Source: Excoecaria cochinchinensis (taxonomy: Eukaryota; Streptophyta; Magnoliopsida; Malpighiales; Euphorbiaceae). Taken from it: 64,000 bases of DNA. A program made the position numbers and the translations under genes. Below, piece after piece: positions 10,331-21,344 of this stretch (positions are counted from its first letter, which is position 1; each line of letters begins with the position of its first letter). The notes beneath the pieces were generated by a model. The model was not told the origin of the DNA. It did no database searches and saw only the letters and a list, made by a program, of their open reading frames with translations. The stretch lies in NCBI GenBank assembly GCA_947683425.1, contig CANTUQ010000160.1:1009501-1073500 (forward strand). Reading direction: 5' to 3'.

Positions 10331-10647
10331 CACACGGCGGTAAGGAAATAGCTCACCGCTGTGTGGATCGAGGAAATTCCTCAGAAATTGCAAGGCTGAG
10401 ATTTTACACGGCGGTGAGGATACACCCATACCGCCGTGTAAAACGCTACTGCCCAGTTATGTTTTAACATGGGAGTTTCACACGGTGGTATGGGTTTCCC
10501 TTACAGCCGTGTGAAATGCCTCTATTGGAACAGTATTTATCCCTTCATCCAGCTGTGTTGGGCATGTTACACGGCGGTATGGGATACCCCATACTCCCGT
10601 GTAAACTGTCTTACACGGCGGTATGGATTTACCATACCGCCGTGTAA
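10331..10647. repeat. Array of five inverted repeats in the Tekay-1 3' LTR
   Basis: The dyads are 10331-10365, 10402-10443, 10476-10516, 10566-10606 and 10611-10647, all built on CACGGCGGT(ATGG) and its complement. Dyad 2 has perfect 14-bp arms and dyad 5 has perfect 16-bp arms with the 5-nt loop ATTTA. Centres of the first three are about 74 bp apart. Both LTRs keep the array. Confidence 0.93.
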
Positions 10648-11398
10648 AACGCTTCTGTCCTAATATGCAGATTTTGGACTTCTTTTCTTTTCACTCCTTT
10701 TCCTCTTATGTTTGGTTTTATTTATTGTTTAGTGTTATTCTATCTTTTTAGCATCAATTAATTGTGTATTTTGCTATGCTAAAGTAGTATGTGTTTTATG
10801 TATTAATATATATATTGAGTTATGCTCAAGTATGAATTCCTTATGTGATGAGTATTAGGATGTAACTTGTTATACGCATGACCTGCTAGAGTCTAGTAAG
10901 TGGATAGTTAGGCATGCCTAATAGAGTCTTTTGGCTGCAGCCCTCAGTTCAGTTCAGACCCCGATCAGGTCCCCGTTAGGTTCCTCGCGAACCCCTCAGT
11001 ATTTGGATCTTGTTTAAGGTCCACTCAGTAAAAATATTGTGTTAATGATTTAAATGAAATGACTTTTGATTTGTACCTGTGAGGTACCCTCAGTAATCGA
11101 TTCGTACCCGTAAGGTACCTCAGTACACTCGTTATCCACTACCTTGAGTCAGCAGGTATTTGATTGGTTTGCTCTGCTCTGATTTGATTATATAAATGTG
11201 ATATCTGAATGAGTATAATGATGAGACGTATGCTTGATTATTTTGGGAATGATTATGAATTTGAGACGTGAAATGTATGGCTTTAAATTGTAAGCATGCT
11301 TATGGATTATGCTATATCTACTGCATTTGCCATTGTGAATGTGTTATGCCTTGACGACCATTGTGAATGGCCATCCATATTTTATGTGTGTTTCCCCA

Positions 11399-11437
11399 CT
11401 AAGCGTTTATCACTTAGCACGGTGTTTTTATCCGTGC
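11399..11437 (+). promoter_or_regulatory. Double stem-loop in the Tekay-1 3' LTR
   Basis: This is the 3'-LTR copy of 1600-1638. The second stem GCACGG...CCGTGC is perfect here. The first stem is slightly damaged (CTAAGC...ACTTAG). Confidence 0.7.
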
Positions 11438-11840
11438 AGGTGCGGAAGGAGTTTTGCTTTGAGTGAGTCGCCGCCGTCAAGCCAACACAGAAGGTTTTAG
11501 TGTAGGGCTTAGCTTTTGTAATTGTTGATGATTCTATTTGTATAGAACTCTCTTGTATCCGTTTTGTTATAACTTCCGCTTTTGTACTTATATTATGGTT
11601 ATGTAATATCTTTTGTATCTGCTGGTTTGATCAGAACATTATTGTAATGATTTATTATATTAATGTATGATCAGCTATTGCTTTCTTTTCCCTTAAAGTT
11701 TTTAATTACCTCGTACTTTGGTATGTATGTTATGAATGATTGTTTGGTTTGCCTTGTATCCGTTTGGTGGCACCCTGATTCATACGGAATCTCACTCCTA
11801 ATCGGATGGGATCGCCTATGTATGGGTAGGGGGTGTTACA

Positions 11841-12893
11841 CAGGGAGGATTAGGATCTATTGACGAAGGAATTTATAAGGCAATATGACTGTAGCACTGG
11901 GATGGAGATAACACTAAAAGACCTTGAGCTTTTGTAGTAGAAGCATGGTGAGTCCTTCCATGATTACCTTACTTGGTGGAGAAATTGGGTCATGGAGATG
12001 AAAAGGAAGCCCAATACATCGGATCAGATCAGGCTGTTCATTAGGAATGCGAGCCCAGACTTGAGGGAAGGGCTTAAGATGAAATGGCTTAAAGATTAGG
12101 AGTCCTTAAAAGATATAGCCATACAAGCCGAAGGAGAATACCTGGCAAAAAGGGCTAGCAATGACAATTTCACTCGGAAGAACTATGGGCTTCAAGGAGG
12201 AAATAAGTTGAGTGATGCCGGCAGCAGCAGTAATTGAGTTTGCAAGACAGCGAAAGTTTTAGCCACTGATGCGAGCCAAAGACAGTACTCAAATCTAGGA
12301 AGATCATTATCCTGGGTCTTAGAGAGATTAATGAAAGAAGGGAAACTTCAGCCATTGCCAGCTAGGCCGGCTAAGAATCATGGCTAGCCGAACCACAGGG
12401 GGGACCAATGTTGTGCTTTTCACCAGCAAACCGGCCATCTCACTGATTACTGTAGGACTTTAAGGGATCGATTCCAGGACCTGATTGACAGTAAACAGAC
12501 CTCTAACCCTGAAAAGAGAGAAAAGAAGAAGAAAGTTGGGTATAATGTTGTTCCCCCGCCTGTTTTCATGATAGGTTCTAGTCTGCCAGAGTCGTATGTG
12601 CTCAGGGATCTATATGGAAATAATTATGTGATTATTACTTGTCCTGAGCAAAGGGCCAATGGAGAGAGGCCTCAAGTAGGCATGATAGACTGTTGGGATT
12701 CAACCAGTGAGAGCAAGGCTAAGAAGGTTGATGAAACGAAAGACTTATGGAATTCTGAGGGTGCAGAGAAGGAGCAAAAAGTGCAGGCTGTCACTCAAAG
12801 TGGGAGAGTGGTACCAAAAATTGAGAAACAACAGGACCCAATACCCCTAACTGTGGAGAAAGATCCAGAAGAGAACCAAGTTTTAAAATAATT
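11841..12893 (+). pseudogene. gag: Tat1 gag remnant
   Basis: Reading through several stops gives 'MEITLKDLELL', 'GESFHDYLTWWRNWVMEM', 'RLFIRNASPDLREGLKM' and 'IAIQAEGEYLAKRA', as in Tat-lineage Gag. A cysteine/histidine cluster follows (CAFHQQTGHLTDYCRTLRD), the zinc-binding motif typical of this lineage. From 12568 a 107-codon open frame (SLPESYVLRDLYGNNYVI...) is the linker to protease. The 5' part of gag is separated by Tekay-1. In-frame TAG codons include those near 11936 and 12099. Confidence 0.75.
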
Positions 12894-12963
12894 GCAGAAG
12901 ACGTCGGCTCAGATATTGGTATGGGACCTGCCGAGGTAGTCTCCAAGTCATAGACAAAAATTA

Positions 12964-13381
12964 GTGGAAGCCTTGTGCAAATCAACAGTTGCTACCACCA
13001 TTTCACCTATCGAGTTACTGGATATGGTAAAAGGGGGGTCTAGAGAGAATGTAGTCTACACTGATGCCGACCTACTAATTGAGGGTTGCAATCACAACCG
13101 CCCCCTGTATATCAGAGCCCAAATCTTTGGCAAGCACACAGCCTGCGTCATGGTGGATGACGGGTCTTCCATTAATGTGTGTCCGCTCATGGCACTATCT
13201 GCCTTCGGGATGAATGATAGCATATTGAGTAGATCTGATCTGACCATTACCGCCTATGATAATTTGAGGAGGCAAGCCGCTGGGACCTTCAAGGCACAGG
13301 TAAAAACTAGCCCAGTTGAAACTAAAGTAAAATTCATTGTCCTGCCTATTTCGGCCAACTTTACTGTGTTACTAGGGAGGC
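12964..13381 (+). pseudogene. Tat1 aspartic protease, N-terminal part
   Basis: The open frame includes 'LLIEGCNHNRPLYIRAQIFG' and the active-site region 'CVMVDDGSSINVCPLMAL', followed by 'LPISANFTVLLGRL'. This is the retropepsin-like protease of the Tat/Ogre type, with the catalytic Asp kept in 'DDGSS'. It is cut at 13381 by a solo LTR. The sequence resumes at 15996 in a matching context ('...HKLGGIPSTLHQ'), so the frame was continuous before insertion. Confidence 0.82.
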
Positions 13382-15990
13382 TATAGACACTGGGTCCTGA
13401 GTCAGTCTAGATCGAAGTTACCCAATGATGATAATTGCCTTCACAGGCTTAAAAGGTTAAAAGTGATGATTTCCTCATCAAATTTGCATTTGAGAGTGAA
13501 AAATTAGAAAATAATAAAAAAATATTTTAAAAATTAATTTTGAAAAATGGGGGCTTAAAATTATAGTATTTTTAGTCAATTTAAAAAAAAAAGAAGAAAA
13601 AAAATAAAAAAAAAATTTCGGATCGCGAGTGTCGGGCGCGGCGGCGCGCTGGCGCCCAGCTCGCGGGCCCCCAGGAACCAAGCGCGCAAATGCCCAGGCG
13701 CCCAGCTGCGCGTCACTAAAAGCGGCGCGCTGCGCGCCGCACCGGGCGCCTCTGCGCGCGATTTCGGCGCGGAGCTGGCTGCTGGAAGCCCGTCGCTCCC
13801 TCCTCCCCTGGCCGTCGCTATAGGGTCTGATACCCTCTTTTCCTATTTTTTCACCCAAAAATCCATTTTTTATCCCATTTTTTTTTGGGTTTTTGAGTTC
13901 AAATTAAATTCTAAAATATTTTTTTAGATAATTAATTAATAAAACTTGATTTTATTATTAAAAATAAAGAATTTTGTGTTAAATAAATTTGTTTTCCTTA
14001 ATTAAATTAGGGCAACCTTTTTTATCTTATAAATACTTTATGATGAAAAATCAAAAGGGAGGCTCCACAATTTTTTTAGACCTGAAATTTCCAGAATTCT
14101 TCTTCTTCTATTTTCTCTTCAAAAATTTCAGATTTCTCTTTTAATTAATAAGGTTTAATTGAAATTGAAAAATCAATTTTCAATTCTTAATTATTCCAAT
14201 TAATTTCTTTGTTTTTCCTCCATAAACACAAGACATTAATCATCACTTTGAAATCAATTTCTTTTCAATTTTAAGCATACAAATTAATTCATTTGTTTTC
14301 TCCATAAACAAAGAGAATTAATTTTATTGCTAAATTATTCTTTCAAGCAATTTTCCGGAAAATCATCACTTTTCCTTCATCAAATCCAATACTCTGAGGG
14401 TAAATATTCTAGGCTCAATTTCTATTTTATATTTTATTTTTTTATTTAATTTATTCATGTATGTTTTATTGATTTTATTGATTTATTTATTGTTTTCATT
14501 TATACATTTGTTGTATTGATCTTATATTTGTTCCATTTAATTGTTTATATATGATTTTATTTTTATTCATGTGAATATTGTTTTCTTTTAATTCCTAACA
14601 TGTCAATAATTTATTTTATTTTGATTCCTCATTATTTTAACATGCAAATAATTAATTAATTTTTGTTAATCATTTTTGCCATGTAAATAGTTTATATTAA
14701 TTATGAACACATTAACTAACCTTGTCATACATCATTATTATTTTCATCATTCCTTTGTTTACTAACTTCTATTATTCTTTTTTTCATTATTACATGATTT
14801 ATTTATTATTATTTGTTTATTTATTCATTTATTATTTTTCACTTTTCATCATTATTTTCATCATGTGTATATTTTCATGTATTAATAATTAATTAACATG
14901 ATTTATTTTATTTTCATCACATCATTTAATCATTTATCATATATAATGCATGTTTCTCATTTATTTTGGTTTGTTAACATTTTGATTCAATTATCATTTT
15001 TTTCATGTCATCTTATTTTAATTTGTTATTCATTATTTTGTATGTTTAGTTGATTTAATTGATTTAATTACTAACATTATTTTATTTGTATTTTGTTTTT
15101 TTATGTCTAAACTCATTTTTTGATTGGGCGTTTTTGTGAGCACACGGGGAGGTCCAAAAGGCACGCTCGGAATATTTATTTTTCTTTATTTGTAATATTT
15201 TATTTATTTGGATTTTTCCTATTTATTTTTGCCATATATTTTTCTTGTAAAATTGTTTATTTAGGCCCGCTAGAAAGAAAGTCACTAAACCATTTTTATT
15301 AATTAACTTGGTATTTTTCCTAAATAAAAATGGGACCAATGTCTCAATTTTCTCCATCCAAAAATCATCACATAAAAATTATTTCATAATAATATGCATG
15401 CGAGGACCAATGTCCTCACCATTAATGAATATCTCGATTTATGCATGATCTGTATTTTATTTACAATGGGGGTTGTATTCCGCCCCTAGTTTTATTGTAA
15501 TATTTTACATGTGCTTTTACCGCTTTTTCTTAAATGTATGTTGTGCACTTTAATTAATTGCATTAAATGTATGTGAAATGGGATGAAATAATAAATTCAA
15601 AACTCAATTATAAACTTAACCAAGGTATGAATAAATGAGAAGTCCCGAACTCACTCTGGTCTTTGGGGCTCAATGAGGCGAGAGGTTTAGGACTTCCAAG
15701 ACACCTCTTGAGTCTCACCAAAAGACTTAAATTTACAATCCTAGGCTCCAGGGGGTAGAGGCTGAGGCCTCTAAGATCTCTCTGGCTAGCCCAAGATGGA
15801 TATGTATGCGCCGTCTTAGGCTCGCTGAGGCTAGATGACCTTTCCTAATGTTCTGTTGGGTGGCGACTCCAAGAAACCTCATTGCTGCCCAAAATAGACA
15901 CACTTGTAAATACCTTACAAGTTTTATGAACCTCTCTTGATCGTCCTAAAGCGGGCCCTCGGGAGGCCACGAGGTTCGGCGCGCATCACA
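13382..15990 (+). mobile_element. Solo LTR of a Tat family, inserted in the Tat1 protease
   Basis: It starts 'tatagacactggg' (TG mutated to TA; other copies have tgtagacaccg) and ends 'gcgcatcaca'. The perfect duplication 'gaggc' is at 13377-13381 and 15991-15995. It is 2609 bp and of the same general family as 44638-47285 and 24502-25129. It has a GC-rich block at about 13620-13820, then long AT-rich sequence. No internal region is present. ORFs within it (13478-13858, 15120-15302) follow composition only. Confidence 0.94.
13620..13825. repeat. GC/CpG-rich island in the Tat solo LTR
   Basis: About 200 bp dominated by gcgcg, cgcc and ggcg words, flanked by A-rich and T-rich DNA. Comparable islands are at 24840-24995 (Tat1 3' LTR) and 46925-47065 (Tat3 LTR). 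Short dyads such as 'ggcgcgc' are present, but no clean phased array. Confidence 0.75.
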
Positions 15991-15995
15991 GAGGC

Positions 15996-16142
15996 TATAG
16001 TTTCATAAGTTGGGAGGGATTCCATCTACCCTTCACCAAATGATCAAAATCCCCTATGAGGCTCAAGTTGTGACGATTAAGGAGACTAGTGATAATCAAG
16101 TATCGATTCTAGGGATTTCTAACGCCCTTCACCGGATTCCAT
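15996..16142 (+). pseudogene. Tat1 protease, C-terminal part
   Basis: After the solo LTR the reading gives 'HKLGGIPSTLHQMIKIPYE', the end of the retropepsin-like domain in Tat elements. It completes the segment cut at 13381. It leads directly into the G-patch ORF, with no stop that I can place reliably between them. Confidence 0.7.
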
Positions 16143-16625
16143 GTGGCCATGATGAATGAAGGGGTTGGCTCAGTGGAGAGCCCTCAGGTTGCGAATATGA
16201 TGAAAAGGATGAACTTTCTCCCAGGGGCTGGTTTAGGCAAGAATTCACAAGGGCCTCAGGCACCCATCACAACAAGGGGGCAAAAAGATAAAAGGGGGTT
16301 GGGTTATACAGTTGAAGCTAAAAAAAACAAGCCTAAGAAGAAGCCTACAGAGATCCCTCATATTTTAGAGAGTTTCATGCCCACTGCATCGACATGTGCT
16401 TATTGCGGAGACGCCGAGCCACAGTGGATTGAGGATAAGGTTACCTCGGGCTTTGAAATCTTCAATGACGTCTTTGATTGGTCTAGTGGAACAGTCAAGT
16501 CTATAGAGGGTTTTTGGGACGAGGAGATTCTCAGCCAGAGGTCTGCATGGGATCGGGAAGTCCCTAAAGAAGTCATCACTGATAGCTTGTTTGCCACTTG
16601 GGTGAAGGGCAATGCCAGAACTTAA
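16143..16625 (+). CDS. Tat1 G-patch-like segment between protease and RT
   Basis: A 160-residue open frame. Residues about 19-45, 'MMKRMNFLPGAGLGKNSQGP' onward, match the G-patch pattern (hydrophobic core, G-x-GLG-xxxQG), a glycine-rich nucleic-acid-binding module. A basic stretch follows (KKNKPKKKP), then an unassigned acidic region with a CxxC (CAYCGD). G-patch modules after the protease are known in some retroelements and retroviruses. Here it is probably part of the polyprotein. It ends at a TAA before the RT connector, with about 150 bp that I cannot assign. Confidence 0.65.
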   Translation: MAMMNEGVGSVESPQVANMMKRMNFLPGAGLGKNSQGPQAPITTRGQKDKRGLGYTVEAKKNKPKKKPTEIPHILESFMPTASTCAYCGDAEPQWIEDKVTSGFEIFNDVFDWSSGTVKSIEGFWDEEILSQRSAWDREVPKEVITDSLFATWVKGNART

Positions 16626-16773
16626 AGAACTGAAGATTGCAAGCAATCAAGAAGGTAAACCATCTGCTTCGACATCGGCATCAGCAGAAGATGTTAATGA
16701 AAGCTTTTCAGATGTACTTTTCATTCCAAAACTATTTAAAAATTATGTTTATAATTCTGAGTATTAAAACAAG

Positions 16774-17110
16774 ATGAACAACTTTGCTTACTTGTGTGAT
16801 GTTTCTCATGATTTCATTATGCATGATCATGAACATAAATCATTCATATTTGACATTAACTCAACTAATACTACCTCATTTAATCTCGAAACTTTAGAAA
16901 ACCCAAAAGAAATCTTAATAGCATCTGATATAACTCCAGAAGAGAGGAAGAATTTTGAGAGAGTATTAAAAAAATATGAAAAAGTCTTTGCCTGGACCTA
17001 TGAAGACATGCCAGGAATTAATCGAGAAGTTGTTGAACATGCCATTCCAACCTATCCAGAATGCAAGCCAGTCAAACAGAAGCTCAGAAGGCTTAGACCA
17101 GAATGGACAG
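16774..17110 (+). pseudogene. pol: Tat1 RT connector and N-terminus, cut by a solo LTR
   Basis: The frame 'VLKKYEKVFAWTYEDMPGIN...AIPTYPECKPVKQKLRRLRPEW' is the conserved entry to Tat-lineage RT. The reading stops at 17110, where the Tekay-C LTR is inserted. The homologous stretch in Tat2 is at 42727-43200. RT continues at 19504 ('EKVKEEVHKQIETKFLVEVQ'). Confidence 0.85.
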
Positions 17111-17510
17111 TGTCACACCCCAACCTATACCATGGAGACTTCTTCTCGGATTAGAGGAAGAAGGATCCAAGATAGATAGGAGTGTCACATCCCACTAGTG
17201 CAAACAAGCAAACATCACATACAAAAATGACATATCAGAGATAAATAAAAATTTTTGAAAGGAGAAGAACGATACAGAACAAAATGGATACTTTTATTAA
17301 TATACAAAAAGAGGTCTTTACATCTTACATCAGTTTACAAAAGACCCAATTACATAAAAGCCCAAGATACACTGTTCCGAAGGGCTAACAAAACATTATA
17401 TCCATTACAAAAAAAAGGAAAGCCTATACTATAAAACTTCAGATCTCTAATTGCGTTGGCCTTCCCGATGCGACACGCCCAGACCATGCTTATCAAAATA
17501 TTCCACACCT

Positions 17511-17547
17511 GCACGGATAAACACCCGTGCTAAGCGAAATCGCTTAG
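17511..17547 (-). promoter_or_regulatory. Conserved double stem-loop, Tekay-C solo LTR
   Basis: On the minus strand it reads CTAAGCGA-TT-TCGCTTAG and then GCACGG...CCGTGC, identical in plan to 57909-57945. Confidence 0.75.
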
Positions 17548-18104
17548 TGGGGAACCACAAAATGCATGACCGCCACTCACAGTGACGATAACAGAAAGCA
17601 CATGATAAGAATACAATTGTAACCATAGAATCGTACATAATTAATTCAAATATTTATATTATCATCCAATGTTCTTGTACAAAGACACACCAACACCTGC
17701 TTAATCATAAAGAGTGGATAACGAGTACACATAGATACTTGAGAGTATCAATATCATATTATGAACACATAGATACCCGAAGGTATCAAATCATTCTTTT
17801 TATTTTGTTTCCAAATTGTTTTCACATAGAATCTTAAGAAAGATTCAAACAGAAGGATCGCGAGGATCCAATCGGGTGACCTGATCAGGGTCCAAAATCG
17901 TACACATAGCTGCAGCAACACATAATTCTATTAGGCATGCCTAACTATCCACTTTCCGACATTAGCAGGTTATACGAAATCTTGTCAAATTATCATACAT
18001 GCTATTCATTTACATAGGGATTCCAGGCTTTAATGCAAGAATGCATACCACAAAGAAATCAAGTCATTAAGTAAGAAGGAGAAGAAATCAAATTTGGAAG
18101 TCAC

Positions 18105-18438
18105 GTCTGTCGCGCTCGCGACGACTGTCGCTCTCGCGATAGAAGCCAAACTACACCTCCCCGCCTCGTCTCGCGATCGCGAGTGATCTCGTGCTCGCGA
18201 GAGAACGTAGGTGCTGCTCTTCTGTCGTGCTCGCGAGGGTTATCGCGCTCGCGACAGAAGAGAGCCTTGCATATGTTCGAAGTTCGAGCACTCTGTCGCG
18301 CTTGCGACAGTTATCGCGCCCGCGACAGTTGTCGCGCCCGCGACAGAGAGCTCCTTCGAGTTCCTTGGCGTGACATCTCTCGCGCCGGCGATAGGGCTGA
18401 AACCTCTGCACTCTGTCACGCTCGCGATTGCGACAGAC
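18105..18438. repeat. Palindrome array in the Tekay-C solo LTR
   Basis: Many copies of TGTCGCG..CGCGACA-type dyads, for example around 18108, 18225-18260 and 18292-18345. One region has three near-consecutive dyads (18292-18345), more than in the other Tekay-C LTRs, so copy number varies between insertions. Confidence 0.88.
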
Positions 18439-19503
18439 ACGGGTTTTTCAGCTCTTACGCCCAAAATCTGCAGAATTCTCACACAATTCACATCCAAACT
18501 TCCAAAATTGATTCTAAACCTCAAAATTAAGTAACACGAGCATCACAACTCATAACACAACTAAAAACCCAGCTTTAACACCATTTATTTCAATTAAATC
18601 AAGCCAAACACATGCTCAATTTCAAGAAATCCCAAAACAGCAATTTTAACACTAATTGCAACTATTCACATGATTCCTTGCAAATCCTTTAACAATATTC
18701 ATTCTTTACCACCACATATTATGCTAATTTCAATTTAAGCTATACATATTCAATTCATAACTCCAATTAAAGCAAAAACCACCATTATCAAACTCAAATC
18801 ACACATATCCATAAAAAGACAAACGTTCCCAAACCTTCTTTCCTTAGCTCCTATTCGGGAGCTCCGCTACCGCTAGCGATTTCTTTCCCTTTCGTCGGTC
18901 TAGGAGCCTCCTCTGAACCACAAACCCACAATAGCCAGGATCAATTCTAAAGCAATCCACATATAAACATATAGATAACCTAAACCTAGAGAAGAGGAAG
19001 AAGAAGAAATCAAGACATCCATAACCCCTACTCACCTTCGAGCTTCAAAAGAATCACAACCCAACAACCCAAGCTACTCAAGGAAATAAGAGGGAGCAAG
19101 ATTGTGCAAAGAAAAAGGAAGAACAAAGAAAGAAGAAGAAGAAGTGAAGAAAGTGGCGTGAAGAAGAGAGGGAGAACGGGAATCAAAAGGAAATGGCTGC
19201 CTTCTCTCTCTCTCACCAAACTCATTAAATGTTAACCTATCCATATGCCACATGTCACTCTCTCCAAAAGACACTTGCCCTATATCACACCCTACTCCCG
19301 TACATTACTATGCACAATAATCCATCTCTTACTCATACCTTACTTCTATACACCCACCTATACACTAGCCTAATTCCTCTTCTCAAACTAATACACATAA
19401 ATTAAATAAATAATCCAATATAACACATACATGCAACACATACAAATACACACATACAGACACGGACAAGCTCAAACTACTGGGGTGGTTTTGGGGTGTT
19501 ACA

Positions 19504-20410
19504 GACAGAGAAAGTAAAAGAGGAGGTACACAAACAGATTGAGACTAAGTTCTTAGTGGAGGTTCAATACCCAACGTGGTTAGCTAATGTTGTCCCCATA
19601 GCCAAAAAGGACGGAAAGGTTTGAATGTTTGTTGACTACCGAGACCTGAACAAAGCTTGCCCGAAGGATGACTTTCCTTTGCCTCACATAGATGTTATAG
19701 TGGATAGCGCTGCTACCTACAGTATGTATAGTTTCATGGATTTGTACATCGGGTACAATCAGATCCTTAACAAGATAGCAGATCGGATCAAGACGGCTTT
19801 CATCATAGAATGGGGTACTTTCTCCTATAGGGTTATGCCTTTTGGGTTAAAAAATACCGGAGCGACCTATCAGAGAATGGCCACCAAAGTTCTTAATGAT
19901 CTAATCCATAAGGAGTTAGAGGTGTATGTTAATGATATGATGATCAAGTAAGTTACTCGAGAGGGCCACTTTGAGGCTTTAGAGAAGTTCTTTCAGAGGA
20001 TTGACAAGTACAATCTTTGCCTCAACCCTAAGAAGTGCATATTCAGAGTCACCTCAGGTAAACTGCAGGGCTATATAATAACTCAAAAGGGAATCGAGGT
20101 AGATCCCGATAAGGGAAAAGCTATCAAAGAAATGCCAATACCCTGAAAGGAAAAAGAGATCAGGAGTTTCTAAGGCAAACTGCAGTACATCAGTAGGTTC
20201 ATCTCCAAGCTTGCTTCAGTGTGTGAACAGATCTTTAAGCTTCTCAGGAAGAATCAGCCAGTTCAGTGGAATGATAGTTGCCAGAAAGCTTTTGATACCA
20301 TCAAAGAATATCTTCTACACCCTCTATATCTGCGACCGCCACGACTGGTTAAGCCATTAGTCTCTTACCTAGCAATAGAGGAAAATTCTGTAGGCGCCAT
20401 GATAGCCTAA
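19504..20410 (+). pseudogene. pol: Tat1 reverse transcriptase, C-terminal two thirds
   Basis: It continues from 17110. The reading 'YPTWLANVVPIAKKDGKV', stop, 'MFVDYRDLNKACPKDDFPLP', 'GTFSYRVMPFGLKNTGATYQ' covers the palm. The usual YVDD is YVND here (about 19924-19935), so the first catalytic aspartate of the pair is lost. Stops follow (near 19951 and 20145), as does a change in 'LGKLQYISRFISKL'. RT thumb sequence continues to 20410. Inactive copy. Confidence 0.85.
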
Positions 20411-20755
20411 TGAGATGAATTCGGGGTTGAATTTGCAGTTTACTACCTTAGTAAGAAATTACTTCCTTACGAAGCCCAGTATGTCGAGGTGAAAAAGATC
20501 TGTTTAGCAATAATCTGGGCTTCGAAAAAACTGAGACACTACTTCCATTCTTACAAGGTGCAAGCAGTTGCCAAATAAAACCCTCTTCAATAACTTTAGG
20601 AAGCACCCTCCTTGCTAGGAAAGATGGGGAGATGGTAGATATTGCTACAAGAATTTGACATGGAATACATTACCCGAAAGACCATTAAGGGCCAAGCAGT
20701 TGCAGAGTTTCTAGCCGCTCATCCGATCAAAGGCGATCAATTTGAATATTAATTC
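20411..20755 (+). pseudogene. pol: Tat1 RNase H (first)
   Basis: The reading with stops gives 'EFGVEFAVYYLSKKLLPYEAQY', 'KKICLAIIWASKKLRHYFHS', 'LGKMGRW' and 'QEFDMEYITRKTIKGQAVAEFLAAHP'. This is the RNase H that follows RT, collinear with 58560-58900 in Tat4. Several nonsense codons (near 20408, 20576 and 20590) break it. Confidence 0.78.
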
Positions 20756-21344
20756 TCGGACGAAGACGTGGCAGCTATTATAGTGCAAAAGTGGCAGATG
20801 TACTTTTATGGGGTAGTAAATAGCAAAGGAGCTGGAGTAGGAGTAATTTTGGTAACCCAGAGGCTGAGAAGCTTCCCTGAGCTAATAAACTAAGATATAA
20901 AGCCACCATCAATGAAGCTGAGTATGAGGCTTGCATTTTCGAGTTGGAAGCGCTCTTAACCATGGGAGCAAAAATAGCAGAGGTCTTCAGAGACTCATCC
21001 TTAATAGTCCATCAGGTCAAGGGTGAATGGTCCATCAAGGAAGAATGACTATTACCCTACGTGAAGTGCTTGAAGGAACTAAGTGGTCAGTTTGAAATCT
21101 GCACTTTTAGCTATGTGCCTCGAGATAAGAACCAATTAGCAGATGCCCTGGAGGGTCTATGTGGGATAACCCAAAAGGAGTAGTCATGAAGCCGGTTCTC
21201 ATTTCTAGTTCAGACAAGCCATACTTTGAAACTAAGTAGGTCGGGGATGTCGAGGTTACCGATGGAAGGCCATGGTATTACGATGTCCAGAATTATTTAG
21301 AAAAGTCAATATTCCCAGAAGAGGCCACTGAAAAGGACCAAAGG
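20756..21344 (+). pseudogene. pol: Tat1 second RNase H and linker to integrase
   Basis: The frames 'WQMYFYGVVNSKGAGVGVILVT', 'NEAEYEACIFELEALLTMGA' and 'FRDSSLIVHQVKGEW' form a second, separate RNase H-like fold ahead of integrase. A frameshift near 20870 splits it. A duplicated RNase H here is the diagnostic trait of the Tat lineage (Tat, Ogre, Retand). The linker 'KPWYYDVQNYLEKSIFPEEAT' follows. Confidence 0.78.

Larger units (their letters stand above)
1..11840 (+). mobile_element. Tekay-1: Ty3/gypsy chromovirus-like LTR retrotransposon (5' end off window)
   Basis: The window opens inside the 5' LTR: positions 1-2041 match 9801-11840 almost base for base. The internal order is PBS, gag, protease, RT, RNase H, integrase and a chromodomain-like tail, then a purine tract and the 3' LTR. 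This order, the initiator-Met-type PBS, the 2.5-kb LTR and the chromodomain tail fit the Tekay/Del chromovirus lineage. The element lies in the gag of Tat1, which resumes at 11841. It is interrupted at 2501-5037 by a solo LTR. Gag and pol are broken by frameshifts and stops, and the protease Asp is lost, so this copy is not autonomous. The left target-site duplication is outside the window; the right flank begins 'caggg'. Confidence 0.9.
9298..11840 (+). repeat. 3' LTR of Tekay-1 (complete, 2543 bp)
   Basis: It starts 'tgtcacacccc', follows the polypurine tract and ends 'gggtgttaca'. Its last 2040 bp match the LTR at 1-2041. It contains a TC/CTT-rich stretch near 9650, the palindrome array at 10331-10647, an AT-rich run near 10800 that could hold a TATA box, and the double stem-loop at 11399-11437. 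No coding function is supported for its short ORFs. Confidence 0.95.
17111..19503 (-). mobile_element. Solo LTR, Tekay-C family, minus orientation, in Tat1 RT
   Basis: On the minus strand it begins 'tgtaacaccccaaaacc' and ends 'gggtgtgaca'. The perfect duplication 'gacag' is at 17106-17110 and 19504-19508. At 2393 bp it matches the LTRs at 48934-51288 and 55979-58352, including the palindrome array (18105-18438) and the double stem-loop (17511-17547). It lies in the opposite orientation to its host. ORFs inside, such as 18151-18534, are hairpin translations. Confidence 0.95.

Noticed and set aside
13478..13858. Protein-coding gene in the GC-rich block of the Tat solo LTR
   Set aside because: Composition-driven frame inside an LTR with exact target-site duplication; there is no start context or domain.
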